Shown here: positions 24,412 through 32,462 of the stretch, one piece after another | Layout: each line of letters starts with the position of its first letter | How positions within the stretch are numbered: the stretch's first letter is position 1 | Assembly (NCBI RefSeq): GCF_002355635.1 | Contig: NZ_AP017558.1 | Location: forward strand, 2,542,001-2,606,000 | Direction of reading: 5' to 3' | Source of the DNA: Halopenitus persicus | Lineage (GTDB): Archaea; Halobacteriota; Halobacteria; Halobacteriales; Haloferacaceae | Length of the DNA: 64,000 bases | The notes under the pieces: generated by a model | Seen by the model: the letters and a program-made list of their open reading frames with translations, nothing else | Told to the model about the DNA's origin: nothing | The model's database searches: none | Position numbers and translations under genes: made by a program

Positions 24412-25827
24412 ATGGACGGGATAACCTTCGGCACCGGCGGTTGGCGGGCGGCGGGAGACGAGTTCACGGACGAGCGCGTACGGGCGGTTGGGCAGGCCGT
24501 CGCGACGTATCTCCGGGAGACCGAATCGGATTCGGGCGGCACGGTCGCGGTGGGCTACGACGCCCGAGCCACCTCGGAGGACGCCGCCGAGAGCCTCGCG
24601 GACGTCCTGTCGGGCAACGGGTTCGATGTGCTTCTCACTGACCGGGACCGCCCGACGCCGGTGCTCGCGTACGCCGTCGCCGACCGCGGTCTCGACGGCG
24701 GGGTGATGGTGACCGCCTCACACAACCCGCCGGAGTACAACGGCGTGAAGTTCATCCCGTCGGACGCGAACTCCGCGATGCCGGCGGTCACCGAGGCCAT
24801 CGAGGCGCGCCTCGAGCCGCCGCGCAGCCTCCCGAAGGCGGATCACGGCTCGGTCGAGCGGTTCGACCCCGTTTCGGCCCACGCCACCCACGCGAGGGAC
24901 CTCGTCGCCGACTACCTCGATATCGATCTCTCGGGGTTGACGGTGGTGTACGACGCGATCCACGGCAGCGGGCGCGGGGTCACGGACGCGCTGCTGGAGG
25001 ACGCGGGGGCGACCGTGATCCGCCGGCGGTGTGACCGGGACCCGACCTTCGGCGGCCAGGCACCGGAGCCGGGCCCGGAGACGCTCGCGGGCCTCCCCGA
25101 GGCGGTGGCCGACCACGACGCCGACCTCGGGATCGCCAACGACGGCGACGCCGACCGGATCTCGATCTGCACGCCCGAACGGGGCGTGCTGAACGGCCAC
25201 CTCCTCTTTGCGGGGGTCTTCGACGCGCTGCTCGAGGACGCGGGAGCGAGGGGGCCGGCGGTCCGCACCGTCTCGACGACGTTCCTGATCGACCGGATCG
25301 CCGCGGCCCACGACGTCGCCGTCCACGAGGTGCCCGTCGGGTTCAAGTGGGTCGCCGACGGGATGGTCGCCCACGACGGGCTCTTCGGCGGCGAGGAGTC
25401 CGGCGGGTACACGGTCCGGGGCCACATCGGCACGAAGGACGGCGTGCTGATCGCCCTCCTCGCCGCTGCTGCGGCCGCCGCGGAGCCCTTCGACGACCGG
25501 ATCGACCGTCTCTTCGAGACCCACGGCCGGATCTACGCGGACAAGCGGAGCGTGGCGTGTGAGGAGGCGGCGAAACCCCGGCTCGTCGAGGCGCTCGAGG
25601 CCGACGTTCCCGACCTGATCGCGGGCGAGCCGGTCGCCGAGACCGTCACCGTCGACGGGTTCAAGTTCCTGCTCGATGACGGCTCGTGGATCCTCCTCCG
25701 CCCGAGCGGAACCGAGCCGAAGATCCGCGTGTACGCGGAGACCACCGATCCGGACCGGCTCGAGCCGCTCCTCGAGGCCGGCAGCGACCTGGTCGCCGCC
25801 AGGCTCGGCGGGACGAAAGAGGACTGA
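24412..25827 (+). CDS. phosphoglucomutase/phosphomannomutase family protein
   Basis: The 471-residue alpha-D-phosphohexomutase has four domains: N-terminal FGTGGWR, phosphoserine loop TASHNPPEYNG (Ser103), metal loop NDGDADR (near 244-250), sugar loop GGEESGG, and the C-terminal phosphate loop RPSGTEPKIRVY. It interconverts hexose 1- and 6-phosphates (or glucosamine/mannose phosphates). Together with the ROK kinase and the UDP-sugar-type glycosyltransferase nearby, it could supply activated sugar, though no nucleotidyltransferase is seen. The start is chosen from the TATA spacing and the family N-terminus. Confidence 0.9.
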   Translation: MDGITFGTGGWRAAGDEFTDERVRAVGQAVATYLRETESDSGGTVAVGYDARATSEDAAESLADVLSGNGFDVLLTDRDRPTPVLAYAVADRGLDGGVMVTASHNPPEYNGVKFIPSDANSAMPAVTEAIEARLEPPRSLPKADHGSVERFDPVSAHATHARDLVADYLDIDLSGLTVVYDAIHGSGRGVTDALLEDAGATVIRRRCDRDPTFGGQAPEPGPETLAGLPEAVADHDADLGIANDGDADRISICTPERGVLNGHLLFAGVFDALLEDAGARGPAVRTVSTTFLIDRIAAAHDVAVHEVPVGFKWVADGMVAHDGLFGGEESGGYTVRGHIGTKDGVLIALLAAAAAAAEPFDDRIDRLFETHGRIYADKRSVACEEAAKPRLVEALEADVPDLIAGEPVAETVTVDGFKFLLDDGSWILLRPSGTEPKIRVYAETTDPDRLEPLLEAGSDLVAARLGGTKED

Positions 25828-25952
25828 TCGGACCCGGCGGGGCGGGCGCGGACTGACCGAACGCACGTCCCGCGGGGCCGACCGAACGCGATATTCCGAG
25901 GCGTCGACCGAACGCGACGGGACGCTCCCCGCCGGTCGGCTCCCGAAACATC

Positions 25953-25960
25953 CTTATAGG
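25953..25960 (+). promoter_or_regulatory. TATA box of the second potA gene
   Basis: The sequence cttatagg is centred about 25 nt upstream of the ATG at 25981. The preceding 80 nt contain three spaced copies of gaccgaacgc. Confidence 0.6.
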
Positions 25961-25980
25961 TCGTGTTAGTATCACGTTCT

Positions 25981-27012
25981 ATGGCTGCGGCTCTCACGGT
26001 AGACGGTGTCATGAAGCGGTTCGGGGACGTGGTCGCCTGCGACGACGTGTCCTTCGAGCTGGAACGGGGGGAGTTCTTCTCGCTGCTCGGCCCGAGCGGC
26101 AGCGGCAAGACCACGACGCTCCGGATCGTCTCGGGGTTCGAGACGCAGAACGACGGCACCGTCCACATCGACGGCCAGGTCGTCAACGACGTGCCGCCGA
26201 ACGAGCGGGACGTCAACCTGGTCTTCCAGGAGCTCGCGCTGTTCTCGCACCTGACGGTCCGTGAGAACCTGGCGTTCGGATTGAAACGCGACGGCGTCGA
26301 CGCGGAGACGATCGACGCCCGCGTCGCCGAGTACCTCGAACTGGTCGACCTCGAGGGGTACGAGGACCGCGACGTCCGGGACATGTCCGGCGGCCAGCAG
26401 CAGCGCGTCGCGCTCGCCCGCGCGCTCATCAAGGAGCCGCCGATCGTGCTGCTCGACGAGCCGCTGGCGAGCCTCGACCGAAAGCTTCGCAAGGAGCTGC
26501 GGGTCGAGCTGGCCCGGATCCAGTCGGAGACCGGGGTCACGTTCTTTTACGTCACACACGACCAGGAGAGCGCGATGAGCATGTCGGACCGGCTCGCGAT
26601 CATGCGCGACGGGACGATCCAGCAGATCGGAACGCCGGAGGAGGTGTACGACGAGCCGGCCAATCCGTTCGTCGCCGACTTCATCGGTGACGCGAACGTT
26701 TTCTCCGGCCGGATCGGCGTCGAGGACGGGGTCGCGACCCTCACGGACGGCGACCTCTCGGTTCCGCTTCCGGGCGTCGACGCGGTCGGCAAGGCGACCG
26801 TCGTCGTTCGTCCCGAACAGGTCCGCCTGCGCGGGCCGGACGCGGACGGCCTCCCGGTTCGGATCACGAACAAGGAGTACCACGGCTCCTACACGCAATA
26901 CATCGCGGCGACCGCGGACGACCGTCAGATCCAGATCGAGTCCACCGGGACCGACTTCGAAATCGACGACGAGGCGTCGGTGACGGTCGCGGACGCACGG
27001 GTGTTTCAGTGA
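25981..27012 (+). CDS. potA: ABC transporter ATPase, PotA type (transporter 2)
   Basis: The 343-residue ATPase has Walker A GPSGSGKTT (near 37-45), VFQELALF, signature MSGGQQQRVALARA, Walker B IVLLDEP, switch His in YVTHDQESA and a C-terminal TOBE domain (VVVRPEQVRL). It is monocistronic and lies 4.6 kb from the potC-potB-potD cluster at 31623-34588, which lacks its own ATPase, so the two probably form one transporter. The start at 25981 agrees with the TATA box; an earlier in-frame ATG at 25963 would precede the expected transcription start. Confidence 0.9.
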   Translation: MAAALTVDGVMKRFGDVVACDDVSFELERGEFFSLLGPSGSGKTTTLRIVSGFETQNDGTVHIDGQVVNDVPPNERDVNLVFQELALFSHLTVRENLAFGLKRDGVDAETIDARVAEYLELVDLEGYEDRDVRDMSGGQQQRVALARALIKEPPIVLLDEPLASLDRKLRKELRVELARIQSETGVTFFYVTHDQESAMSMSDRLAIMRDGTIQQIGTPEEVYDEPANPFVADFIGDANVFSGRIGVEDGVATLTDGDLSVPLPGVDAVGKATVVVRPEQVRLRGPDADGLPVRITNKEYHGSYTQYIAATADDRQIQIESTGTDFEIDDEASVTVADARVFQ

Positions 27013-27121
27013 CTCGTGAATCGGCGCCCGGACACGTTCCGGTGGTCGTCCAGACCCAAATCGAACGGACTCGATCGCGAACGAGAAGCCACCGATAAGT
27101 GGGACTGGGTTTTCCATACCG

Positions 27122-28084
27122 ATGATGGACTTCGTGGGCGTCGACCTCGGGGCAAGCAACGTTCGTGCGGCCGTCGGGGATCGGACCGGCGAAATCCACG
27201 CCACTGCACGTGCACGAACGCCGGCCGGTCCGACCGGCGAGGCGGTCACCGACGCGGTTCTGGAAGTCGCCACGGCGGCGTGTGCGGCCGCCGACGTCGA
27301 TCCGACCGACGTGGCGGGCGCCGGCGTCGCATCGATGGGGCGACTCGACCTCGCGGTCGGCGCGGTCGCGAGCGCGCCGAACGTCGACGCGGACGTGGGG
27401 CCGATCCAGCTCGTCGGTCCGCTCGCGTCGCTGCTCGATCTCGACCGGGACGCCGTCACCCTGCGCAGCGACACGCAGGCGGGCGCGGTCGGGGAGCGGT
27501 TCCACGCCCACCCGGACGTCGCGAATCTGGTCTACCTGACCATCTCCTCGGGAATCGGTGCGGGCGTGATCGCTGACGGCGAGCCCCTCTCGGGACGGGA
27601 CGCCAACGCCGGCGAGGTCGGCCATATTACGATCGCCCCCGAGGGCGTGATGACCTGCGGCTGCGGCCGCGAGGGGCACTGGGAGGCGTACTGTTCGGGG
27701 AACAACGTTCCCCGGTTCGCCCGGGCGCTACACGAGCGCGACCCCGTCGACACGGCGGTCCCGATCGCGGACGAGGGGTTCGACGCGGCGGACGTCTACG
27801 CACACGCGGGCACGGACGCGTTCGCGGACCGCGTCCTCGAGCGCGTGACGGCGCTGAACGTCCGCGGGGTCGCGGCCGTCGTTCACGCGTACGCGCCGCA
27901 GGTCCTCGTGCTCGGCGGCGCGGTGGCGACCAACAACCCCGAGACCGTCGTGGACCCGATTCGCCGGCGCCTTCCCGGGGAGCTCGTGGTCGATATGCCC
28001 GAGGTCGCGCTCGCGGAGCTCGGCGACGACGCCGCCCTCGCAGGCGCGCTCGCGCTGGCGATTCCGGAATCGGAACCGTCGTGA
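27122..28084 (+). CDS. ROK-family sugar kinase (glucokinase-like)
   Basis: The 320-residue ASKHA-fold kinase has the N-terminal phosphate loop GVDLGASNVRAAVGD and second phosphate motif LVYLTISSGIGAGVI. The ROK zinc signature appears as CGCGREGHWEAYCSG, with the metal His in GEVGHITI. ROK kinases phosphorylate glucose, N-acetylmannosamine or fructose. The second Met (27125) may be the true start; a TATA-like gataagtg lies 24-28 nt upstream. The stop codon is the first base triplet of a 23-bp tandem duplication. Confidence 0.88.
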   Translation: MMDFVGVDLGASNVRAAVGDRTGEIHATARARTPAGPTGEAVTDAVLEVATAACAAADVDPTDVAGAGVASMGRLDLAVGAVASAPNVDADVGPIQLVGPLASLLDLDRDAVTLRSDTQAGAVGERFHAHPDVANLVYLTISSGIGAGVIADGEPLSGRDANAGEVGHITIAPEGVMTCGCGREGHWEAYCSGNNVPRFARALHERDPVDTAVPIADEGFDAADVYAHAGTDAFADRVLERVTALNVRGVAAVVHAYAPQVLVLGGAVATNNPETVVDPIRRRLPGELVVDMPEVALAELGDDAALAGALALAIPESEPS

Positions 28085-28130
28085 TCCCCGATGCGGGACG
28101 GCCGTGATCCCCGATGCGGGACGGCCGTGA
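28082..28130. repeat. 23-bp tandem repeat beginning at the ROK kinase stop codon
   Basis: Two perfect copies lie at 28082-28104 and 28105-28127, each opening with TGA; a third TGA follows at 28128. The first TGA is the stop of the kinase gene. Confidence 0.92.
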
Positions 28131-28170
28131 CCTCGAAACTGACGGCCGGTGAACGACCGGCTCGCGCCGG

Positions 28171-28202
28171 CCTCAGAACCGCTTGCCCTCAGAACCGCTC
28201 GC
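28171..28202. repeat. 16-bp tandem repeat spanning the aldehyde dehydrogenase stop codon
   Basis: Two copies, 28171-28186 and 28187-28202, differ at one base. The stop (28189-28191, minus strand) lies in the gene-proximal copy and is duplicated in the distal one. Confidence 0.9.
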
Positions 28203-29700
28203 CGCCGCTGCTGTAGAACCAATCGTCGGGATAGGGGTACCACCACTCCTGCAGCGACGGGTTCCAGTCGATGACTCCCATCTTCGTCCGGCGGAACGCG
28301 TTCAGGCCCTCGCTGCCGAGCTCCCGGCCGATCCCGGAGTGCTTCCACCCGCCGAAGGGGATCGCGTCGTTGTCGATCATCGGGTTGTTGACCCAGACCA
28401 TTCCCGCCTCGAGTTCCTCGTAGGAGCGCATCGCCTCCTCGAGGTCGGTGGTGAACACCGAGGCGCCGAGGCCGAACTCGGTGTCGTTCGCGAGCTCGAG
28501 CGCCTCCTCGAACGAGGAGACCGAGCAGATCGGCGCCACCGGACCGAACGTCTCCGCCTTCATGACCTCCATCTCCGGCGTCACGTCGGTCAGCACGGTC
28601 GGCTCGTAGAACCAGCCGACGTCCCGGTCCGGCGGGACGCGCCCGCCGTGTTCGACGGTGGCGCCGGCCTCGACCGCCGACCGGACCTGCCGGTCGACCT
28701 CGTCACGGGCGCGCTCGTCGACCAGTGGGCCGATCTCGGCGTCCTCCAGGCCGTTGCCGATCCGGAGACCGCTCGCCATCTCGACGAGCCCGTCGACGAA
28801 CTCGTCGTGAACGGCCTCGTGGACGAAGAACCGCTCGGAGGAGGTGCAGACCTGCCCGGAGAGGTGAAACGCCGCGGTCGCGGAGCCGGCGATCGCGACC
28901 TCCATCGGGGCGTGCTCGGAGACGATCATCGGGTCGTTCCCGCCCGCCTCGATGACGCTCGGCTTGATCCCCTCGGCGGCCGCCGCATTCACCTTCCGGC
29001 CGGTCTCGACGCCGCCGGTGAAGGCGATCGCGTCGGTGTCGGCCGACCGGATCAGCGACTGGGCGGTCTCTCCGTCGCCGGTGACACACGAGACCAGCCC
29101 CGCGGGAAGCTCGCTGAAGTGACGCATGAATCGCAGCGTCGACAGCGGCGTCCGCTCCGAGGGCTTGACGATCGCGGCGTTGCCGGCCGCCAGCGAGGCT
29201 GCGACCGTCCAGGCCGTCAGCAGGACCGGGAAGTTCGAGGGGACGATGTGGACGCTGACGCCGTAGGGGAAATACCGGTGAAACTGGAACGACTCCGGCT
29301 GCGTGGTGCCCGGGATCGACCCCTGGTCGTCGCGCGCCAGCTCGGCGTAATAGCGGAAGACCGGACCGACGTTGGCGATCTCGCCCTCCGCCTCCGGGTA
29401 CGGCTTCCCGTGTTCCCGCGTCATCAGTTTCGCGTCCGTCTCGTGGTCGGCCGATTCGATCGCGTCGGCGACGTCGTGGAGCGCGGCGGCCCGGGTCGTC
29501 TGGTCCGTCCGTTCCCAGTCGGCCTGCGCCCGGACGGCACGGTCGACCACCGACTCGACCTCCGCCGGGTCACAGACGGCGATCTCGCCGACCGGCTCCT
29601 CGGTGGCGGGATCGATCACGTCCAGGCTGCCGTCCGACCGGCTCTCGCGGAACTCGTTTTCGCGAAAGACCTGCCGGCCGAAGGGGTCGAACCCGGTCAT
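28189..29700 (-). CDS. NAD(P)-dependent aldehyde dehydrogenase
   Basis: The 503-residue ALDH-superfamily enzyme has PSNFPVLLTAW (154-164, catalytic Asn), KPSERTP (179-185, cofactor Lys), FTGGVETGR, general base Glu251 in EAGGNDP and nucleophile Cys285 in GQVCTSSERF. These match broad-specificity aldehyde or semialdehyde dehydrogenases (gamma-aminobutyraldehyde, succinate semialdehyde, glycolaldehyde). It is the last gene of a three-gene operon: its ATG overlaps the cupin stop as ATGA. In the proposed amine route it would oxidise the aldehyde left after oxidation or transamination. Confidence 0.9.
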   Translation of the reverse strand: MTGFDPFGRQVFRENEFRESRSDGSLDVIDPATEEPVGEIAVCDPAEVESVVDRAVRAQADWERTDQTTRAAALHDVADAIESADHETDAKLMTREHGKPYPEAEGEIANVGPVFRYYAELARDDQGSIPGTTQPESFQFHRYFPYGVSVHIVPSNFPVLLTAWTVAASLAAGNAAIVKPSERTPLSTLRFMRHFSELPAGLVSCVTGDGETAQSLIRSADTDAIAFTGGVETGRKVNAAAAEGIKPSVIEAGGNDPMIVSEHAPMEVAIAGSATAAFHLSGQVCTSSERFFVHEAVHDEFVDGLVEMASGLRIGNGLEDAEIGPLVDERARDEVDRQVRSAVEAGATVEHGGRVPPDRDVGWFYEPTVLTDVTPEMEVMKAETFGPVAPICSVSSFEEALELANDTEFGLGASVFTTDLEEAMRSYEELEAGMVWVNNPMIDNDAIPFGGWKHSGIGRELGSEGLNAFRRTKMGVIDWNPSLQEWWYPYPDDWFYSSGGERF

Positions 29701-30146
29701 CGGATCATATACACCTTCCGAACCGTCTCCTCGACGCGACAGGTGCCGCTCCAGCCGGCCGGGAACAGGACCGTGGTCCCGGGTTCGATATCGATCACGG
29801 TGCCGTCCTCGTGGGTGTACGTCGCCCGCCCCTCGAGGAAATAACAGAACTCGTCGCGGTCGACCTTGCACCGCCACGTGCCGGGGGTGCAGGTCCACAC
29901 GCCGCTTTCGGAGCGACCGTCCGGGCCCTTGTGGATGACCGTGCCGGCGGTGCGCGACTCGCCCTCGATCGGCTCGTCGACGACGCCCCAGTCATCGAGA
30001 TCCGCGTCCGCGAGGGCGGCCGGATCCTGGAGGACGCTCGCGGACGGCGCCCCGCCGTCAGCCACCGCCGACGCCTCGTCGTCAGCCGTTCCCGCCGCCG
30101 ACGCCTCGTCGTCAGCCGTTCCCGCCGCCACGTCGTCGTCAGCCAT
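29697..30146 (-). CDS. small cupin-domain protein (DUF861/EutQ-like)
   Basis: The 149-residue protein has an acidic N-terminal half (1-45) containing an in-frame 10-residue duplication (AAGTADDEAS), then a single cupin barrel: VIHKGPDGRSESGVWTC, FCYFLEGRATYTHEDG, IEPGTTVLFPAGWSGTC. The pattern resembles the DUF861 cupins of ureidoglycine aminohydrolase and EutQ types; few metal-ligand histidines are visible, so catalysis is uncertain. The gene overlaps both neighbours (8 bp with the glycosyltransferase, 4 bp with the dehydrogenase), so it is firmly part of that operon. Confidence 0.8.
   Translation of the reverse strand: MADDDVAAGTADDEASAAGTADDEASAVADGGAPSASVLQDPAALADADLDDWGVVDEPIEGESRTAGTVIHKGPDGRSESGVWTCTPGTWRCKVDRDEFCYFLEGRATYTHEDGTVIDIEPGTTVLFPAGWSGTCRVEETVRKVYMIR
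30067..30126. repeat. 30-bp in-frame tandem duplication inside the cupin gene
   Basis: Two identical 30-bp units (30067-30096 and 30097-30126) encode repeated 10-residue acidic segments in the disordered N-terminus. Confidence 0.92.
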
Positions 30147-31425
30147 GGGTCTCCAGGACGTCCTCGAGCAGCGTCGCTGCCTTCTTCCGGCCGTCGCTGG
30201 ACTGCATGTCCTCGGCGGTACGGTCAACGTTCTCCCGGATCGTCTCGTCGGTGAGACACGTCCCGATCGCTCCCGCGAGCTCGTCGTCGGTCCAGTCCGA
30301 CCGATGCAGCTTGATCCCGTGGTCGGTCTCGTCGACGCGCGTGGCGTTGTCGTGGCCGTCCCAGACGTACGGCATCACGATCGCCGGCGTTCCGTAGTAG
30401 AGACACTCGTTGAACGTGTTGTTGCCGCCGTGGTGGATCACCACGTCGGCCCGTTCGATGACCGTCTGCTGGGGGAACCAGCTCTCGATCGCCACGTTGC
30501 CGGGGACCTCGACGTCGTCGTAGGCGTCCTCGTAGTCGCCGACGTTGACGAGACAGCGGTACTCCTGCGTCCCGAGGAACTCGATCAGCCGCTTCATCAG
30601 GTCCGTGTCGCCGGCGCCGAGGCTGCCGAAGCTGAGGTACAGCAAGGGTGCATCGTCGTCGGCTTCGAGATCCGGGACCTCGTAGGACTCGTTCTCCTCG
30701 CGGATGCACCCGTTGAGGTACGCAAAGCGGTCCGGATCGAGCTCGTTCCAGCGGTCCCAGCGGAGCCGCTCGGGGTACTTCAGGAGGTTCAGGTACGGCG
30801 ACGTCTCGTAGAACAGTCCCCGCGGGTACGGGTCCTCGCCGTGATCGGCCAGGAACTCGTTGAACCGCTCGTGGACGTCCCCGATGACCTCCTCGTAGCG
30901 CTGTTGGAACTCGTGGTAGTGCTCGACGTCGTCCGCGCGGGCGCCGGACAGGTGCGGCGGAATGTTCGGGTCGGGGATCTCGTTCTCCGAACACGACGTG
31001 ATCCGGACCCAGGGGACGCCGTACTGCTTGGTGGAGGGGAAGAGGATCACGTTGTCGACCACGATCAGGTCCGGATCGATCTCCTCGAGGACCTCGGGAA
31101 GCTCCGTCTCGGCCCACTCCGCGGAGGCCACGATCGCCTCGTAGGTCTCCTCGACGTAGTTGTCGAGCTGGTCGATCGGGGCCTTGTCGAAGTTCGGGAT
31201 GTGGGTGTTGATGAACTCCTCCCACCCCGCGTCGGCGTCCGGGTCGGACATCGGCACGTAGTGCTCCTCGAAGCCGTACTCCTCGAAGACGCCCTCCATG
31301 CTCGGGTCGCAGATGAACACCGGCTCGTGGCCGCGCTCGCGACACACTTGAGCGATCCCGACCGAGTTGAGCGCTGGACCGTACGCCGCCTCCGTGAAGA
31401 AGGCGATCGTGGCGCCGTCGCTCAT
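30139..31425 (-). CDS. UDP-glycosyltransferase-like (GT1/MGT-type) enzyme
   Basis: The 428-residue GT-B-fold protein has an acceptor-binding N-terminal half and a C-terminal donor-binding half: LYLSFGSLG, WFPQQTVIERADVVIHHGGNNTFNE (two segments), then YYGTPAIVMPYVWDGHDNATRV. The FPQQ and HHGG motifs are those of UDP-glucosyl/glucuronosyltransferases and macrolide glycosyltransferases, which glycosylate small lipophilic acceptors. A Shine-Dalgarno GGAGGTG (31430-31436) lies 4 nt before the ATG. Upstream is a 26-codon ORF whose TGA overlaps this start. Cupin and aldehyde dehydrogenase genes follow with overlaps. Its acceptor is unknown; cell-wall or protein glycosylation is less likely for this family. 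Confidence 0.85.
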   Translation of the reverse strand: MSDGATIAFFTEAAYGPALNSVGIAQVCRERGHEPVFICDPSMEGVFEEYGFEEHYVPMSDPDADAGWEEFINTHIPNFDKAPIDQLDNYVEETYEAIVASAEWAETELPEVLEEIDPDLIVVDNVILFPSTKQYGVPWVRITSCSENEIPDPNIPPHLSGARADDVEHYHEFQQRYEEVIGDVHERFNEFLADHGEDPYPRGLFYETSPYLNLLKYPERLRWDRWNELDPDRFAYLNGCIREENESYEVPDLEADDDAPLLYLSFGSLGAGDTDLMKRLIEFLGTQEYRCLVNVGDYEDAYDDVEVPGNVAIESWFPQQTVIERADVVIHHGGNNTFNECLYYGTPAIVMPYVWDGHDNATRVDETDHGIKLHRSDWTDDELAGAIGTCLTDETIRENVDRTAEDMQSSDGRKKAATLLEDVLETHG

Positions 31426-31502
31426 CGGCCACCTCCCCGTTCGGATACGGCCGTGGAATCGCGTCGAGTGCCTCGATCTGGGTGCGTGTTGCTAACGCCC
31501 AT
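31422..31502 (-). CDS. 26-codon leaderless upstream ORF of the glycosyltransferase operon
   Basis: The ATG at 31502 lies about 28 nt downstream of a strong TATA box (31525-31534), so transcription should begin at this codon. The frame (MGVSNTHPDRGTRRD then STAVSERGGGR) ends in a TGA that overlaps the glycosyltransferase ATG as ATGA, and the Shine-Dalgarno of the large gene lies inside it. The peptide has no recognisable fold. It may be a regulatory leader or a device for coupled initiation. The large gene might simply have a short 5' UTR that happens to be open. Confidence 0.5.
   Translation of the reverse strand: MGVSNTHPDRGTRRDSTAVSERGGGR
31430..31436 (-). promoter_or_regulatory. Shine-Dalgarno site of the glycosyltransferase gene
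   Basis: GGAGGTG on the minus strand, 4 nt before the ATG at 31425, matches the 16S rRNA anti-SD. It is one of the few strong sites in the window and shows that this gene is read from a leadered mRNA. Confidence 0.7.
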
Positions 31503-31524
31503 GGTTCGAGGGGACAGACCGATA

Positions 31525-31534
31525 GGATATAAAA
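31525..31534 (-). promoter_or_regulatory. TATA box of the glycosyltransferase-cupin-dehydrogenase operon
   Basis: The minus-strand sequence TTTTATATCC is centred about 28 nt upstream of the ATG of the upstream ORF at 31502 and about 105 nt from the glycosyltransferase ATG. Confidence 0.65.
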
Positions 31535-31622
31535 CTCACGTTACACCGGAGCGTTCCGGCGCCACGACGTCCGTCATCGAACGGACGTCGAACCACGATC
31601 GCGGCGGTCGCGGCCGTTCCGG

Positions 31623-32462
31623 TCAGTCGATCCGGGGATCGAACCGGGCCGCGAACACCGCCACGAGCAGCCCCGACAGCAGCAACATCGCGCCGATGGC
31701 GTTCATCTCCGGCGTCAGGTGGCGGCGAAGCCGGTCGAAGATCAAAAGCGGCATCGTGAACGTGTCCGGACCGCTCACCATGAACGTGATGATGAACTCG
31801 TTGAGCGAGAGCAGCATCGCGAAGATGAACCCCGAGACGACCGACGGGAAGATCTGCGGGAGGACGACGAGGACGAACGTCTCGGCGCGGGTCGCGCCGA
31901 GATCGCGCCCCGCCTCGGTGATCGCCGGCGGGAAGGACCGCACTGCGGCGTAGATGATCAGGAACGTGTAGGGGAACACGTAGATCACGTGGCCGACGAG
32001 CACGGAGAGGAACCCGAAGTCGATACCGATGACCGAGAGGTACAACAGCAGCGCGATCCCGATGAAGATGACCGGGATGAACATCGGCAACAACAGCGAT
32101 CCGATGAGCCACCGGATCCAGTCGCCGGCGTCGTTCGCCTCCAACCGCGAGAATCCGTATGCGGCGGGAAGGGCGAGCAGCGTGGCGACCACCGCGCTGG
32201 CGACCATCAGCCGAACGGACAACCACAGCGCACTCCAGAACTCGGCGTCCGCCGCCAGATCCCGGTACCACTCCAGAGTGAACCCGGTCAGCGGGAAGAA
32301 CCCGAGGTCGTTGGCGTTGAACGACATCACGATCACGAGCGCCATCGGAACGTAGAGGAACGCGATCGTGAACCCGGCCAGCCAGCGGGTGACGTCCAGG
32401 TCCGACGGGACCCGGGCATCGACGGTATCGCCCAGCGTTCCGATCGCGGATTTTCGCGCCAT
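31623..32462 (-). CDS. potC: ABC transporter permease, PotC type (transporter 2)
   Basis: The 279-residue permease has six predicted helices, EAA loop (EAGRDLGATRAETFVLVVLPQIFPS, two halves) and the PotC terminal signature EMNAIGAMLLLSG. The start at 32462 overlaps the potB stop (TGATG). An in-frame ATG 30 nt upstream lies inside potB and is less likely. It is the last gene of the potD-potB-potC unit of transporter 2. Confidence 0.9.
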   Translation of the reverse strand: MARKSAIGTLGDTVDARVPSDLDVTRWLAGFTIAFLYVPMALVIVMSFNANDLGFFPLTGFTLEWYRDLAADAEFWSALWLSVRLMVASAVVATLLALPAAYGFSRLEANDAGDWIRWLIGSLLLPMFIPVIFIGIALLLYLSVIGIDFGFLSVLVGHVIYVFPYTFLIIYAAVRSFPPAITEAGRDLGATRAETFVLVVLPQIFPSVVSGFIFAMLLSLNEFIITFMVSGPDTFTMPLLIFDRLRRHLTPEMNAIGAMLLLSGLLVAVFAARFDPRID

